Assembly: GCA_028753945.1 (NCBI GenBank)
Contig: JAPNXP010000014.1
Span: forward strand, 2,108,001 to 2,172,000
DNA from: Hexactinellida sp. DTS-2022
Taxonomy: Eukaryota > Porifera > Hexactinellida
Reading direction: 5' to 3'
DNA length: 64,000 bases
Part shown: positions 9,310-22,500 of the stretch, piece by piece
How the letters are laid out: each line of letters opens with the position of its first letter
How positions within the stretch are numbered: position 1 is the stretch's first letter
Program-made: the position numbers and the translations under genes
Notes under the pieces: generated by a model
What the model was told of the DNA's origin: nothing
The model's database searches: none
What the model saw: only the letters and a program-made list of their open reading frames with translations

Positions 9310-12300
9310 CTAAGCGTAAGTGATCAGGTAAGTTGGGTTGACACGCTCGTTGGTGTACATTACATACAGTCCACCACCAGACGGATGCCAACCATACACC
9401 GTGTCGTACCTCTCTAATATAAAACGCGCATGATGTTCGGGTACAAGTGGAGGCATTAGAAGAGTTTTATCAGGTTCCATAGTTACTACGTTACCGGCAA
9501 TGATTTGAAAAACTAGAATCTGTCGGAAGTTACTTCGTGGAACCAGATAACTGTACTCGTTGGACAGTGTGATATTCTCAGCGAAGTAATTTCCTCTGCC
9601 CCACAGCCCATCTCGTGAATATCGGAAATCAAGCCCCTCCAAACAACTGTAGATCTGCTCAGGAACAACGTTGGTCGTTCCATGATATACTGTTTTCTCG
9701 TTAGCAGGCTTCTCCAATGCATGGAATCGAGCAAGACACTGTTGATACTTCAACCACAAGTATTTATTCTGAATTCGCACAACTTTGAGAGCATTGTAAC
9801 GCGAGGATCTGAAGGGAAAAGTAGCTTGCTCCCACTCCTCAGAACCCGGCACCACCTCGTCCAGTATAAGCCATTCCTCATTGTTGTGCGCAACCCAATG
9901 AGAGGGCATCGTTATCTCGACATCTGGAAATGACTAAACGAAAGAAAGAAAATAGAAAATTACAGCTGTGACGACTGAACTATTCATATATAGTACAAAT
10001 ATACAAACATATACTATATAGTACATAGTATATAGTAGCTACGTGCAGTTCGGTCTCGGTCGGATTGCGGCGGATCACACCATGACAAAGGTCGCTTTCC
10101 CGACCTATGTATGCTTGTCTTGTGTCAGGAAGTACACAACACAAGTAACGGATAAAAATGGGAAGAGGTATGCCCAAATATGTGATTTTATGACCATTTT
10201 GTCGAGGAAAACAAGAGATCGTTGTTAGCGTGTAAAATTACCCCCTTTAGGCAAATTTGCACATTTCTAGAGCATATTGTCTTTCCTATTACTTCGGGAC
10301 ACGCACATACAGACGCATTTTTTAAAAAGCAATTAACTTGTTAATACATATGATGTATTGAAATATAAGAATTGATGGCATAATCCTATATTAATAAATT
10401 TACGATTTCATAGGGTTCAAGCGTGATTAATAGTGGCAACTTTGAACCTAATAATCAGCAAATTAGCGTGAATTTAAAACCCGTTAAGGTCTTAGATCTA
10501 AATTACATTTCTGCATTATAGGAATTCTAAAGTTTTTGTTACCAATACTTTAATCTTCCTTTGGGACAAAAAATGCTAAAGGTCCCGTCTATAAACCACA
10601 ACAGAAGAGGCCAAGTGTGCGCAGAAGAAATTGACTGCAGTAGAAACGTGGTACACAATAATAATTAGTCTTAAAAGTGTAAAAATGGAGGATCATTTTT
10701 AACTAATGCCGCAATGAACTACGAATAAGTCGTAAATAGTACGCTGAATCAGTGAATATCACAACAAATTAATCTAACCAAGGATACACCAAGAGCTAAT
10801 TAGTTAAGGGTACGCCAAATAGGTTAATAGAGCTCAGAATAGACTAAGTGTACGCCGAATAGATTAATTGTACGCCAAATAGGTTAATGGTAAGCAGAAG
10901 GTTTCAACCTATTGTTAATCAGTTCATTTTTTAGTATACCTTTGAATCAGTGAAATTGAGTGAATAGCTTTTCATTTGATTTCATTCAACTAATTTCATT
11001 CTTTTCATTCATTAATATCTGCGTATATATCCCTTTTAACCTAACCTGTTTTGAACAGGTTTGCGATAAAAATTATCCAAATTCGAAGTTCAAAAATCGG
11101 GCCACGATATGCACATTAATCAACAACCAGACACCCAGCCTGAAAGTCTCAGAGCACTGGCACTCACGGTCTAGCCGGTGTTATCATCACGGAGGAAACA
11201 AAAGCCAAGGCACTGAAGGCACTAATTTCAATACAGGGCCACTCTACTACGATAGTTGAGTCGGTACAGTGTAAAATCGGGAAAATATCATCAAATGACA
11301 CACACTTACATTACTCCTAACACACTCACTTTTTGTCGAGGGATATTACGGGTGGATAAAACAGCATCTCCAAGCAAATCACCCAGCTTAGACACACCTG
11401 CATCAATATCATGCTGAAGGAAGCCTTCCACTTCGATTAGATCCGGGTAGACTCTTATCTTCACAGCAAACAACTTCTCCATGGAGATTACTGCAGCGGG
11501 TCAATTATGCGGAACTGCGCGCGGGGTATACCATCAAGTACATCTCCATTGGTCTGAAAAAGAAAAATATAACTGATACTGCATTCAATAGTCATAGGGG
11601 AAGCCAAATGCTAACCAAACATAATCAATGTTAAAATAAGTGGTAGTTATAATTGAGCAGAAAAGTTACAATTTATGTGGAATACAGGGCTCGAGGAAAA
11701 ACATGGAGAGGGGAAACAGATTGCTGATGCAGAGAAATATTATATCGTATAAACGGATTAAAAAAAACACACTTACTTCTTCAATGGGAAACGGTAGAAT
11801 GTCTGTCGAACTTTAGCAAAAACAACAGTTAGCGCCTCAGTTAACCCCAACACACGTAGGCATTCGCTTTCTACATCGATAATAAAGCTCATAGAGCCAT
11901 GCGACAAATACGGCTCGCAAGCGGCAGCGATGCATTCATTAGCAGTCGCCAACAGTATCAAGTCCCCTTTCGTCACAAGGAGAACTTCCTCAGAGATCTA
12001 CATTGGACACAATTCAAAACACTGGAAAAACAAAAAACTGGAAGCATCAGATAATTCCTATGTTGATTAATACGCGTATGGCGTTTACACGTAGTATACG
12101 GAATGCGCTATATCGGCTATCCATCATTACGTATATATTATACGCTAGATCTATAGTCAACCAGGGATGTTTTCCAACTAAATTCAGTAGCATATTGTTG
12201 AAACTTATTGTAAACACAAGATGCTAGCAAATAATCCAATTTGTACAATACAAGTCTATATTATGACAAATTTATGAGTCGATTAATAATAGGGGAATAT

Positions 12301-12961
12301 CGATGTAACCGAAAGTGGTTCAAAGCAAATTCCATACACGTGTAATACGGATTACATTACAAGAATTACGGCGTGGTACGTATCCAAGGAAAGACGTATT
12401 AAACAACTAAGGATGCTTCACATGAGTTATACAGCTCAATTAGAGTCTATAGGTAGAACGAATTTGTTCTGCTGCTAGTAAACACATTGAAATGTTAATA
12501 GGAAATGGAAACAAGGAGACTACAGCCTCAAATAAAGTTTACGCATATTCTATCAGCTCACCTTGGAAAGGACAGACATTTCAAGCTGTCTGATATGTCT
12601 GAGGCCGGTCTCTTCAGGGATTAGCAGGTACAGAGATGAACAGACGTAGGCATAATCGTAGCGTCCCTCAACCAAAGCAAACCCTTCGAGCTGTTCGCGG
12701 AAATTATCCTCCATGAAATTGTAGAGGTGTTCACTCATTGGATAGTCGCGCCGTAACCTAGACAAGGATCAGAATTTATAGGTAAAAGCCAACTCAGCTA
12801 AAAGCGAAACAAAAACAAACCAAACCAAACAAAATGACACAGTAAATGAATAAGCTGATCGATGGAAGTAAACACAAACTAGTAACATACCTGATACTCC
12901 GATTGTGAATCCAGCAGGACAGAGGTGAATGTGGGAACCGTTGAGAAGCGAATCTAAACAT
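9310..12961 (-). pseudogene. PARP-type ART, array gene 2 (broken in exon 3)
   Basis: Exons 12891-12961, 12562-12757, 11777-11997, shortened 11330-11553, and 9310-9933. The third large exon has lost about 370 bp and gained two bases in a GCGC run, which puts a stop soon after 'MEMYLMVYPA'. Skipping that exon would not restore phase with the catalytic exon. The catalytic exon is unchanged and could be translated alone from its own ATG (9909, 199 codons). Confidence 0.7.
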
Positions 12962-13042
12962 TCGCCCCTAAGGAGGAGTCCTTAACGACTCCTGCTCCAG
13001 TCACCCACATATAGCCAGAACTGTCAAAAGGAAGGCCTGCAC
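12901..13042 (-). repeat. 142-bp element, copy a of unit 2
   Basis: Carries 'catatagcc' for 'catccagcc', which causes the G-to-I change in the unit 2 coiled-coil tail. Confidence 0.8.
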
Positions 13043-13621
13043 ATAGGATCTCTCCAGAGAATCCAGTTCAGCAGTTTGTGTCTTGATCAACAGATCCTGT
13101 TGGATTATCTTTGTTGCATGTATGCTAAGCATACACTCCTGTTCCCTGAGCTGCTGGTCCTGGGACAATTGTCGCAGTGTCAAGTCATGGAATTTGATCT
13201 CGAGGAAATCTTTGATCCTGGCTTCAGATAGTAAAGTTCTTTCTTCAGAATCGTGGTTAAATTTCTGCAGCAGATCGTCAAAATTGTCCTGAGGAGTGAT
13301 GTGAGTCAAAGATAGAGTAACCAGAGTGAACGAGTCGCTGGGTGTACCAGGAATAAGAGGCTGAGTGGGTGGTGGTGTTGAAGGCGAGACAATACACTCG
13401 TCAACAGAGTTAGAAGAAGAGAAGAGCGTCAACACATTGACATTTCTCTCAATAAGCTCAACCAGTTCAATTGGCACTTGTTCAGGGCACAATTCACAAG
13501 GCGGAGTTGGAATCCTACAAGGCACGTTCACATCTCCCTCCCGGGAACAACAGGAGCAAAAAGACTTCATCTTACGTTGCGTTATTGAGTAGATATGCTT
13601 CAGCAAAAGTACACTACGCAT
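13001..13621 (-). CDS. Small coiled-coil protein, short form (unit 2)
   Basis: 206 codons with two private changes: P53 to L in 'VPIELVEL', and the tail ending 'LAICG' instead of 'LAGCG'. Upstream of the broken gene 2. Confidence 0.55.
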   Translation of the reverse strand: MRSVLLLKHIYSITQRKMKSFCSCCSREGDVNVPCRIPTPPCELCPEQVPIELVELIERNVNVLTLFSSSNSVDECIVSPSTPPPTQPLIPGTPSDSFTLVTLSLTHITPQDNFDDLLQKFNHDSEERTLLSEARIKDFLEIKFHDLTLRQLSQDQQLREQECMLSIHATKIIQQDLLIKTQTAELDSLERSYVQAFLLTVLAICG

Positions 13622-13854
13622 AAATTAACTAATTGACAATTTGAGAGCCTTCAACATAAAAAATAAAAAGCAAACCAAGGAGCAATGTTGGCAAGTGGTG
13701 TGTGACCGGGTTAAAACAGGCAAGTGATGCAAGACGCATTTGTTAGAATAGAACCAACAATACAACAACAACAACAAAACCTACATGCAAAACAACTAAA
13801 TAATGTTGAAAAAGATACCGATATAAGAGTTGAATAAGTGAAGTGACACCATCA

Positions 13855-13996
13855 GATTGAGAATCCAGCAGGACAGAGGTGAATGTGGGAACCGTTGAGA
13901 AGCGAATCTAAACATTCGCCCCTAAGGAGGAGTCCTTAACGACTCCTGCTCCAGTCACCCACATCCAGCCAGAACTGTCAAAAGGAAGGCCTGCAC
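13855..13996 (-). repeat. 142-bp element, copy b of unit 2
   Basis: Intact twin hairpins after catalytic exon 14068-14691. Confidence 0.8.
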
Positions 13997-14067
13997 GTAA
14001 ACTAGAAACAGAATCGAGATAAATCCAAGTAAACGTATGATAGCGCAACTAAAATAGCATGGCTTAC

Positions 14068-17000
14068 CTAAGCGTAAGTGATCAGGTAAGTTGGGTTGAC
14101 ACGCTCGTTGGTGTACATTACATACAGTCCACCACCAGACGGATGCCAACCATACACCGTGTCGTACCTCTCTAATATAAAACGCGCATGATGTTCGGGT
14201 ACAAGTGGAGGCATTAGAAGAGTTTTATCAGGTTCCATAGTTACTACGTTACCGGCAATGATTTGAAAAACTAGAATCTGTCGGAAGTTACTTCGTGGAA
14301 CCAGATAACTGTACTCGTTGGACAGTGTGATATTCTCAGCGAAGTAATTTCCTCTGCCCCACAGCCCATCTCGTGAATATCGGAAATCAAGCCCCTCCAA
14401 ACAACTGTAGATCTGCTCAGGAACAACGTTGGTCGTTCCATGATATACTGTTTTCTCGTTAGCAGGCTTCTCCAATGCATGGAATCGAGCAAGACACTGT
14501 TGATACTTCAACCACAAGTATTTATTCTGAATTCGCACAACTTTGAGAGCATTGTAACGCGAGGATCTGAAGGGAAAAGTAGCTTGCTCCCACTCCTCAG
14601 AACCCGGCACCACCTCGTCCAGTATAAGCCATTCCTCATTGTTGTGCGCAACCCAATGAGAGGGCATCGTTATCTCGACATCTGGAAATGACTAAACGAA
14701 AGAAAGAAAATAGAAAATTACAGCTGTGACGACTGAACTATTCATATATAGTACAAATATACAAACATATACTATATAGTACATAGTATATAGTAGCTAC
14801 GTGCAGTTCGGTCTCGGTCGGATTGCGGCGGATCACACCATGACAAAGGTCGCTTTCCCGACCTATGTATGCTTGTCTTGTGTCAGGAAGTACACAACAC
14901 AAGTAACGGATAAAAATGGGAAGAGGTATGCCCAAATATGTGATTTTATGACCATTTTGTCGAGGAAAACAAGAGATCGTTGTTAGCGTGTAAAATTACC
15001 CCCTTTAGGCAAATTTGCACATTTCTAGAGCATATTGTCTTTCCTATTACTTCGGGACACGCACATACAGACGCATTTTTTAAAAAGCAATTAACTTGTT
15101 AATACATATTATGTATTGAAATATAAGAATTGATGGCATAATCCTATATTAATAAATTTACGATTTCATAGGGTTCAAGCGTGATTAATAGTGGCAACTT
15201 TGAACCTAATAATCAGCAAATTAGCGTGAATTTAAAACCCGTTAAGGTCTTAGATCTAAATTACATTTCTGCATTATAGGAATTCTAAAGTTTTTGTTAC
15301 CAATACTTTAATCTTCCTTTGGGACAAAAAATGCTAAAGGTCCCGTCTATAAACCACAACAGAAGAGGCCAAGTGTGCGCAGAAGAAATTGACTGCAGTA
15401 GAAACGTGGTACACAATAATAATTAGTCTTAAAAGTGTAAAAATGGAGGATCATTTTTAATTAATGCCGCAATGAACTACGAATAAGCCGTAAATAGTAC
15501 GCTGAATCAGTGAATATCACAACAAATTAATCTAACCAAGGATACACCAAGAGCTAATTAGTTAAGGGTACGCCAAATAGGTTAATAGAGCTCAGAATAG
15601 ACTAAGTGTACGCCGAATAGATTAATTGTACGCCAAATAGGTTAATGGTAAGCAGAAGGTTTCAACCTATTGTTAATCAGTTCATTTTTTAGTGTACCTT
15701 TGAATCAGTGAAATTGAGTGAATAGCTTTTCATTTGATTTCATTCAACTAATTTCATTCTTTTCATTCATTAATATCTGCGTATATATCCCTTTTAACCT
15801 AACCTGTTTTGAACAGGTTTGCGATAAAAATTATCCAAATTCGAAGTTCAAAAATCGGGCCACGATATGCACATTAATCAACAACCAGACACCCAGCCTG
15901 AAAGTCTCAGAGCACTGGCACTCACGGTCTAGCCGGTGTTATCATCACGGAGGAAACAAAAGCCAAGGCACTGAAGGCACTAATTTCAATACAGGGCCAC
16001 TCTACTACGATAGTTGAGTCGGTACAGTGTAAAATCGGGAAAATATCATCAAATGACACACACTTACATTACTCCTAACACACTCACTTTTTGTCGAGGG
16101 ATATTACGGGTGGATAAAACAGCATCTCCAAGCAAATCACCCAGCTTAGACACACCTGCATCAATATCATGCTGAAGGAAGCCTTCCACTTCGATTAGAT
16201 CCGGGTAGACTCTTATCTTCACAGCAAACAACTTCTCCATGGAGATTACTATTTTCCGCTTTGTCCTGCACTGTAAAATATTAAAGCCGCATCGAGTAAT
16301 TAATAGGCGAGTCTGTAATGAGTGGTGGAATACTTCCGCGAGTTGGAGGGTAGACCTGGCATCGCCAACGAGCTGAGGGGTGGACTGGAGCTTGTATTTC
16401 CGTATTAGGTCACACGAATCCACCTCGAAAAGAATCGCTACCAGAATGTTTCTCTCGCTAAGATACTTCAAATAGCTCGGCATCAGGAGGAAGATAAAAT
16501 TGGGGAAGAGAATTGAGGTTATCTGCTCACTGTAGGAATGCATGTTTGCACGGATTTTCATGCATTCCATCCAGTCAACCTCTTGGCTTATTACAAGCTC
16601 ACCAACCAGGCGGTGGGTAGTGTGCAGCGGGTCAATTATGCGCAACTGCGCGGGGTATACCATCAAGTACATCTCCATTGGTCTGAAAAAGAAAAATATA
16701 ACTGATACTGCATTCAATAGTCATAGGGGAAGCCAAATGCTAACCAAACATAATCAATGTTAAAATAAGTGGTAGTTATAATTGAGCAGAAAAGTTACAA
16801 TTTATGTGGAATACAGGGCTCGAGGAAAAACATGGAGAGGGGAAACAGATTGCTGATGCAGAGAAATATTATATCGTGTAAACGGATTAAAAAAAACACA
16901 CTTACTTCTTCAATGGGAAACGGTAGAATGTCTGTCGAACTTTAGCAAAAACAACAGTTAGCGCCTCAGTTAACCCCAACACACGTAGGCATTCGCTTTC

Positions 17001-17886
17001 TACATCGATAATAAAGCTCATAGAGCCATGCGACAAATACGGCTCGCAAGCGGCAGCGATGCATTCATTAGCAGTCGCCAACAGTATCAAGTCCCCTTTC
17101 GTCACAAGGAGAACTTCCTCAGAGATCTACATTGGACACAATTCAAAACACTGGAAAAACAAAAAACTGGAAGCATCAGATAATTCCTATGTTGATTAAT
17201 ACGCGTATGGCGTTTACACGTAGTATACGGAATGCGCTATATCGGCTATCCATCATTACGTATATATTATACGCTAGATCTATAGTCAACCAGGGATGTT
17301 TTCCAACTAAATTCAGTAGCATATTGTTGAAACTTATTGTAAACACAAGATGCTAGCAAATAATCCAATTTGTACAATACAAGTCTATATTATGACAAAT
17401 TTATGAGTCGATTAATAATAGGGGAATATCGATGTAACCGAAAGTGGTTCAAAGCAAATTCCATACACGTGTAATACGGATTACATTACAAGAATTACGG
17501 CGTGGTACGTATCCAAGGAAAGACGTATTAAACAACTAAGGATGCTTCACATGAGTTATACAGCTCAATTAGAGTCTATAGGTAGAACGAATTTGTTCTG
17601 CTGCTAGTAAACACATTGAAATGTTAATAGGAAATGGAAACAAGGAGACTACAGCCTCAAATAAAGTTTACGCATATTCTATCAGCTCACCTTGGAAAGG
17701 ACAGACATTTCAAGCTGTCTGATATGTCTGAGGCCGGTCTCTTCAGGGATTAGCAGGTACAGAGATGAACAGACGTAGGCATAATCGTAGCGTCCCTCAA
17801 CCAAAGCAAACCCTTCGAGCTGTTCGCGGAAATTATCCTCCATGAAATTGTAGAGGTGTTCACTCATTGGATAGTCGCGCCGTAAC
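14068..17886 (-). CDS. PARP-type ART, array gene 3 (intact, C-type 5' end)
   Basis: Exons 17691-17886, 16906-17126, 16088-16682 and 14068-14691. There is no 142-bp element upstream. Instead a leader exon probably ends at 18000 (donor GTGAGTT). Joining its final 'at' to the 'g' of the next exon would create an ATG, giving a 545-residue protein beginning M-L-R-R-D-Y-P. A downstream in-frame Met (MSEHLYN) is a second start option. Catalytic residues H422, Y454 and L527 match gene 1. A TATA-like 'acttatatatacg' on the minus strand near 18271-18283 may be its promoter. Confidence 0.7.
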
Positions 17887-18270
17887 CTAGACAAGGATCA
17901 GAATTTATAGGTAAAAGCCAACTCAGCTAAAAGCGAAACAAAAACAAAACAAACCAAACAAAATGTAAAAACAACAACAACCGTAATTCAACAACTCACA
18001 TTAATCAACAAACTCCAGCTGTTAAGATGCGTTGGGACAGGGTTCTCTCGAGAAGGAAATAGTATACTAATTAGAAGTATTTAGTGTTGAGAGTTGTGTT
18101 TGCCCTAGTGTATAGGTTGTGTAAGGCAAATTAGACAGAGAAACACGTTTAATTATCGGGAGGAAGGCTCAACGTTCCCTGCCATTGCTAGACACATGTA
18201 ACACTTGGAACGGGAGTAGTGCAAAAAATGGATACCTGAGACAGAATGTGGGTGTGTGTGTGAAGGACAT

Positions 18271-18283
18271 ACGTATATATAAG
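18271..18283 (-). promoter_or_regulatory. TATA-like sequence upstream of PARP gene 3 (C-type only)
   Basis: Minus-strand 'acttatatatacg' lies between the coiled-coil stop (18341) and the presumed leader exon ending at 18000. The same sequence occurs in units 5 and 6 but not in A/B units. Core-promoter role is inferred from position and TATA match only. Confidence 0.35.
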
Positions 18284-18340
18284 TGTAACAAAAAATAAAC
18301 ACATCACAGTACAAATGTCAAATTATATAATAAGTAAGGC

Positions 18341-19099
18341 CTATTTCGAAGAGAAGCTAGGTTTAATCTTCCCACTTCGCAAACGCATCGAAGCAAAACC
18401 AGACTCTGGCTCATCAGGCGAGGAAACTACTATGACAGGTTCATTACGATTATCCACATCACTAATCGTCTCACCGGGTGAAACAGAAATCGTGGAGGAT
18501 AGGGTACTCTTCAGAGAATCCAGTTCAGCAGTTTGTGTCTTGATCATCAGATCCTGTTGGTTTATCTTTGTTGCATGTATGCTAAGCATACACTCCTGTT
18601 CCCTGAGCTGCTGGTCCTGGGACAATTGTCGCAGTGTCAAGTCATGGAATTTGATCTCGAGGAAATCTTTGATCCTGGCTTCAGATAGTAAAGTTCTTTC
18701 TTCAGAATCGTGGTTAAATTTCTGCAGCAGATCGTCAAAATTGTCCTGAGGAGTGATGTGAGTCAAAGATAGAGTAACCAAAGTGAACGAGTCGCTGGGT
18801 GTACCAGGAATAAGAGGCTGAGTGGGTGGTGGTGTTGAAGGCGAGACAATACACTCGTCAACAGAGTTAGAAGAAGAGAAGAGCGTCAACACATTGACAT
18901 TTCTCTCAATAAGCTCAACCGGTTCAATTGGCACTTGTTCAGGGCACAATTCACAAGGCGGAGTTGGAATCCTACAAGGCGGAGTTGGAATCCTACAAGG
19001 CACGTTCACATCTCCCTCCCGGGAACAACAGGAGCAAAAAGACTTCATCTTACGTTGCGTTATTGAGTAGATATGCTTCAGCAAAAGTACACTACGCAT
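18341..19099 (-). CDS. Small coiled-coil protein, long form (unit 3)
   Basis: 252 codons. It keeps what is probably the original C-terminus: after 'ELDSL' it reads on through a Ser/Asp-rich stretch ('ETISDVDNRNEP', 'SSPDEPESG') to a basic end 'RLRSGKIKPSFSSK'. A 21-bp in-frame duplication doubles 'CRIPTPP'. Two substitutions in the coiled coil (I to N, L to M) also separate it from the short form. The acidic then basic tail suggests a soluble, perhaps chromatin-associated protein; function unknown. Confidence 0.6.
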   Translation of the reverse strand: MRSVLLLKHIYSITQRKMKSFCSCCSREGDVNVPCRIPTPPCRIPTPPCELCPEQVPIEPVELIERNVNVLTLFSSSNSVDECIVSPSTPPPTQPLIPGTPSDSFTLVTLSLTHITPQDNFDDLLQKFNHDSEERTLLSEARIKDFLEIKFHDLTLRQLSQDQQLREQECMLSIHATKINQQDLMIKTQTAELDSLKSTLSSTISVSPGETISDVDNRNEPVIVVSSPDEPESGFASMRLRSGKIKPSFSSK

Positions 19100-19239
19100 A
19101 AATTAACTAATTGACAATTTGAGAGCCTTCAACATAAAAAATAAAAAGCAAACCAAGGAGCAATGTTGGCAAGTGGTGTGTGACCGGGTTAAAACAGGCA
19201 AGTGATGCAAGACGCATTTGTTAGAATAGAACCAACAAT

Positions 19240-19270
<31 letters not shown>

Positions 19271-19347
19271 AACCTACATGCAAAACAACTAAATAATGTT
19301 GAAAAAGATACCGATATAAGAGTTGAATAAGTGAAGTGACACCATCA

Positions 19348-19489
19348 GATTGAGAATCCAGCAGGACAGAGGTGAATGTGGGAACCGTTGAGAAGCGAAT
19401 CTAAACATTCGCCCCTAAGGAGGAGTCCTTAACGACTCCTGCTCCAGTCACCCACATCCAGCCAGAACTGTCAAAAGGAAGGCCTGCAC
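19348..19489 (-). repeat. 142-bp element, copy b of unit 3
   Basis: The only copy in this C-type unit. Confidence 0.8.
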
Positions 19490-19560
19490 GTAAACTAGAA
19501 ACAGAATCGAGATAAATCCAAGTAAACGTATGATAGCGCAACTAAAATAGCATGGCTTAC

Positions 19561-22500
19561 CTAAGCGTAAGTTATCAGGTAAGTTGGGTTGACACGCTCG
19601 TTGGTGTACATTACATACAGTCCACCACCAGACGGATGCCAACCATACACCGTGTCGTACCTCTCTAATATAAAACGCGCATGATGTTCGGGTACAAGTG
19701 GAGGCATTAGAAGAGTTTTATCAGGTTCCATAGTTACTACGTTACCGGCAATGATTTGAAAAACTAGAATCTGTCGGAAGTTACTTCGTGGAACCAGATA
19801 ACTGTACTCGTTGGACAGTGTGATATTCTCAGCGAAGTAATTTCCTCTGCCCCACAGCCCATCTCGTGAATATCGGAAATCAAGCCCCTCCAAACAACTG
19901 TAGATCTGCTCAGGAACAACGTTGGTCGTTCCATGATATACTGTTTTCTCGTTAGCAGGCTTCTCCAATGCATGGAATCGAGCAAGACACTGTTGATACT
20001 TCAACCACAAGTATTTATTCTGAATTCGCACAACTTTGAGAGCATTGTAACGCGAGGATCTGAAGGGAAAAGTAGCTTGCTCCCACTCCTCAGAACCCGG
20101 CACCACCTCGTCCAGTATAAGCCATTCCTCATTGTTGTGCGCAACCCAATGAGAGGGCATCGTTATCTCGACATCTGGAAATGACTAAACGAAAGAAAGA
20201 AAATAGAAAATTACAGCTGTGACGACTGAACTATTCATATATAGTACAAATATACAAACATATACTATATAGTACATAGTATATAGTAGCTACGTGCAGT
20301 TCGGTCTCGGTCGGATTGCGGCGGATCACACCATGACAAAGGTCGCTTTCCCGACCTATGTATGCTTGTCTTGTGTCAGGAAGTACACAACACAAGTAAC
20401 GGATAAAAATGGGAAGAGGTATGCCCAAATATGTGATTTTATGACCATTTTGTCGAGGAAAACAAGAGATCGTTGTTAGCGTGTAAAATTACCCCCTTTA
20501 GGCAAATTTGCACATTTCTAGAGCATATTGTCTTTCCTATTACTTCGGGACACGCACATACAGACGCATTTTTTAAAAAGCAATTAACTTGTTAATACAT
20601 ATTATGTATTGAAATATAAGAATTGATGGCATAATCCTATATTAATAAATTTACGATTTCATAGGGTTCAAGCGTGATTAATAGTGGCAACTTTGAACCT
20701 AATAATCAGCAAATTAGCGTGAATTTAAAACCCGTTAAGGTCTTAGATCTAAATTACATTTCTGCATTATAGGAATTCTAAAGTTTTTGTTACCAATACT
20801 TTAATCTTCCTTTGGGACAAAAAATGCTAAAGGTCCCGTCTATAAACCACAACAGAAGAGGCCAAGTGTGCGCAGAAGAAATTGACTGCAGTAGAAACGT
20901 GGTACACAATAATAATTAGTCTTAAAAGTGTAAAAATGGAGGATCATTTTTAATTAATGCCGCAATGAACTACGAATAAGCCGTAAATAGTACGCTGAAT
21001 CAGTGAATATCACAACAAATTAATCTAACCAAGGATACACCAAGAGCTAATTAGTTAAGGGTACGCCAAATAGGTTAATAGAGCTCAGAATAGACTAAGT
21101 GTACGCCGAATAGATTAATTGTACGCCAAATAGGTTAATGGTAAGCAGAAGGTTTCAACCTATTGTTAATCAGTTCATTTTTTAGTGTACCTTTGAATCA
21201 GTGAAATTGAGTGAATAGCTTTTCATTTGATTTCATTCAACTAATTTCATTCTTTTCATTCATTAATATCTGCGTATATATCCCTTTTAACCTAACCTGT
21301 TTTGAACAGGTTTGCGTTAAAAATTATCCAAATTCGAAGTTCAAAAATCGGGCCACGATATGCACATTAATCAACAACCAGACACCCAGCCTGAAAGTCT
21401 CAGAGCACTGGCACTCACGGTCTAGCCGGTGTTATCATCACGGAGGAAACAAAAGCCAAGGCACTGAAGGCACTAATTTCAATACAGGGCCACTCTACTA
21501 CGATAGTTGAGTCGGTACAGTGTAAAATCGGGAAAATATCATCAAATGACACACACTTACATTACTCCTAACACACTCACTTTTTGTCGAGGGATATTAC
21601 GGGTGGATAAAACAGCATCTCCAAGCAAATCACCCAGCTTAGCCACACCTGCATCAATATCATGCTGAAGGAAGCCTTCCACTTCGATTTGATCCGGGTA
21701 GACTCTTATCTTCACAGCAAACAACTTCTCCATGGAGATTACTGCAGCGGGTCAATTATGCGGAACTGCGCGCGGGGTATACCATCAAGTACATCTCCAT
21801 TGGTCTGAAAAAGAAAAATATAACTGATACTGCATTCAATAGTCATAGGGGAAGCCAAATGCTAACCAAACATAATCAATGTTAAAATAAGTGGTAGTTA
21901 TAATTGAGCAGAAAAGTTACAATTTATGTGGAATACAGGGCTCGAGGAAAAACATGGAGAGGGGAAACAGATTGCTGATGCAGAGAAATATTATATCGTG
22001 TAAACGGAATAAAAAAAACACACTTACTTCTTCAATGGGAAACGGTAGAATGTCTGTCGAACTTTAGCAAAAACAACAGTTAGCGCCTCAGTTAACCCCA
22101 ACACACGTAGGCATTCGCTTTCTACATCGATAATAAAGCTCATAGAGCCATGCGACAAATACGGCTCGCAAGCGGCAGCGATGCATTCATTAGCAGTCGC
22201 CAACAGTATCAAGTCCCCTTTCGTCACAAGGAGAACTTCCTCAGAGATCTACATTGGACACAATTCAAAACACTGGAAAAACAAAAAACTGGAAGCATCA
22301 GATAATTCCTATGTTGATTAATACGCGTATGGCGTTTACACGTAGTATACGGAATGCGCTATATCGGCTATCCATCATTACGTATATATTATACGCTAGA
22401 TCTATAGTCAACCAGGGATGTTTTCCAACTAAATTCAGTAGCATATTGTTGAAACTTATTGTAAACACAAGATGCTAGCAAATAATCCAATTTGTACAAT

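Larger units (their letters stand above)
5903..11030 (-). repeat. Array unit 1 (type A)
   Basis: Full third coding exon and short coiled-coil gene. Differences include 'aaagg' for 'ccatgg' near 6352 (M to F) and 'taagcg' for 'ttcgcg' near 7937 (E to L). Confidence 0.9.
11031..15788 (-). repeat. Array unit 2 (type B)
   Basis: Third coding exon shortened by about 370 bp; short coiled-coil gene with element copy a. Confidence 0.9.
15789..21281 (-). repeat. Array unit 3 (type C)
   Basis: Full third coding exon, long (252-codon) coiled-coil gene, no element copy a, and an expanded CAA run near 19239-19269. Confidence 0.9.
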
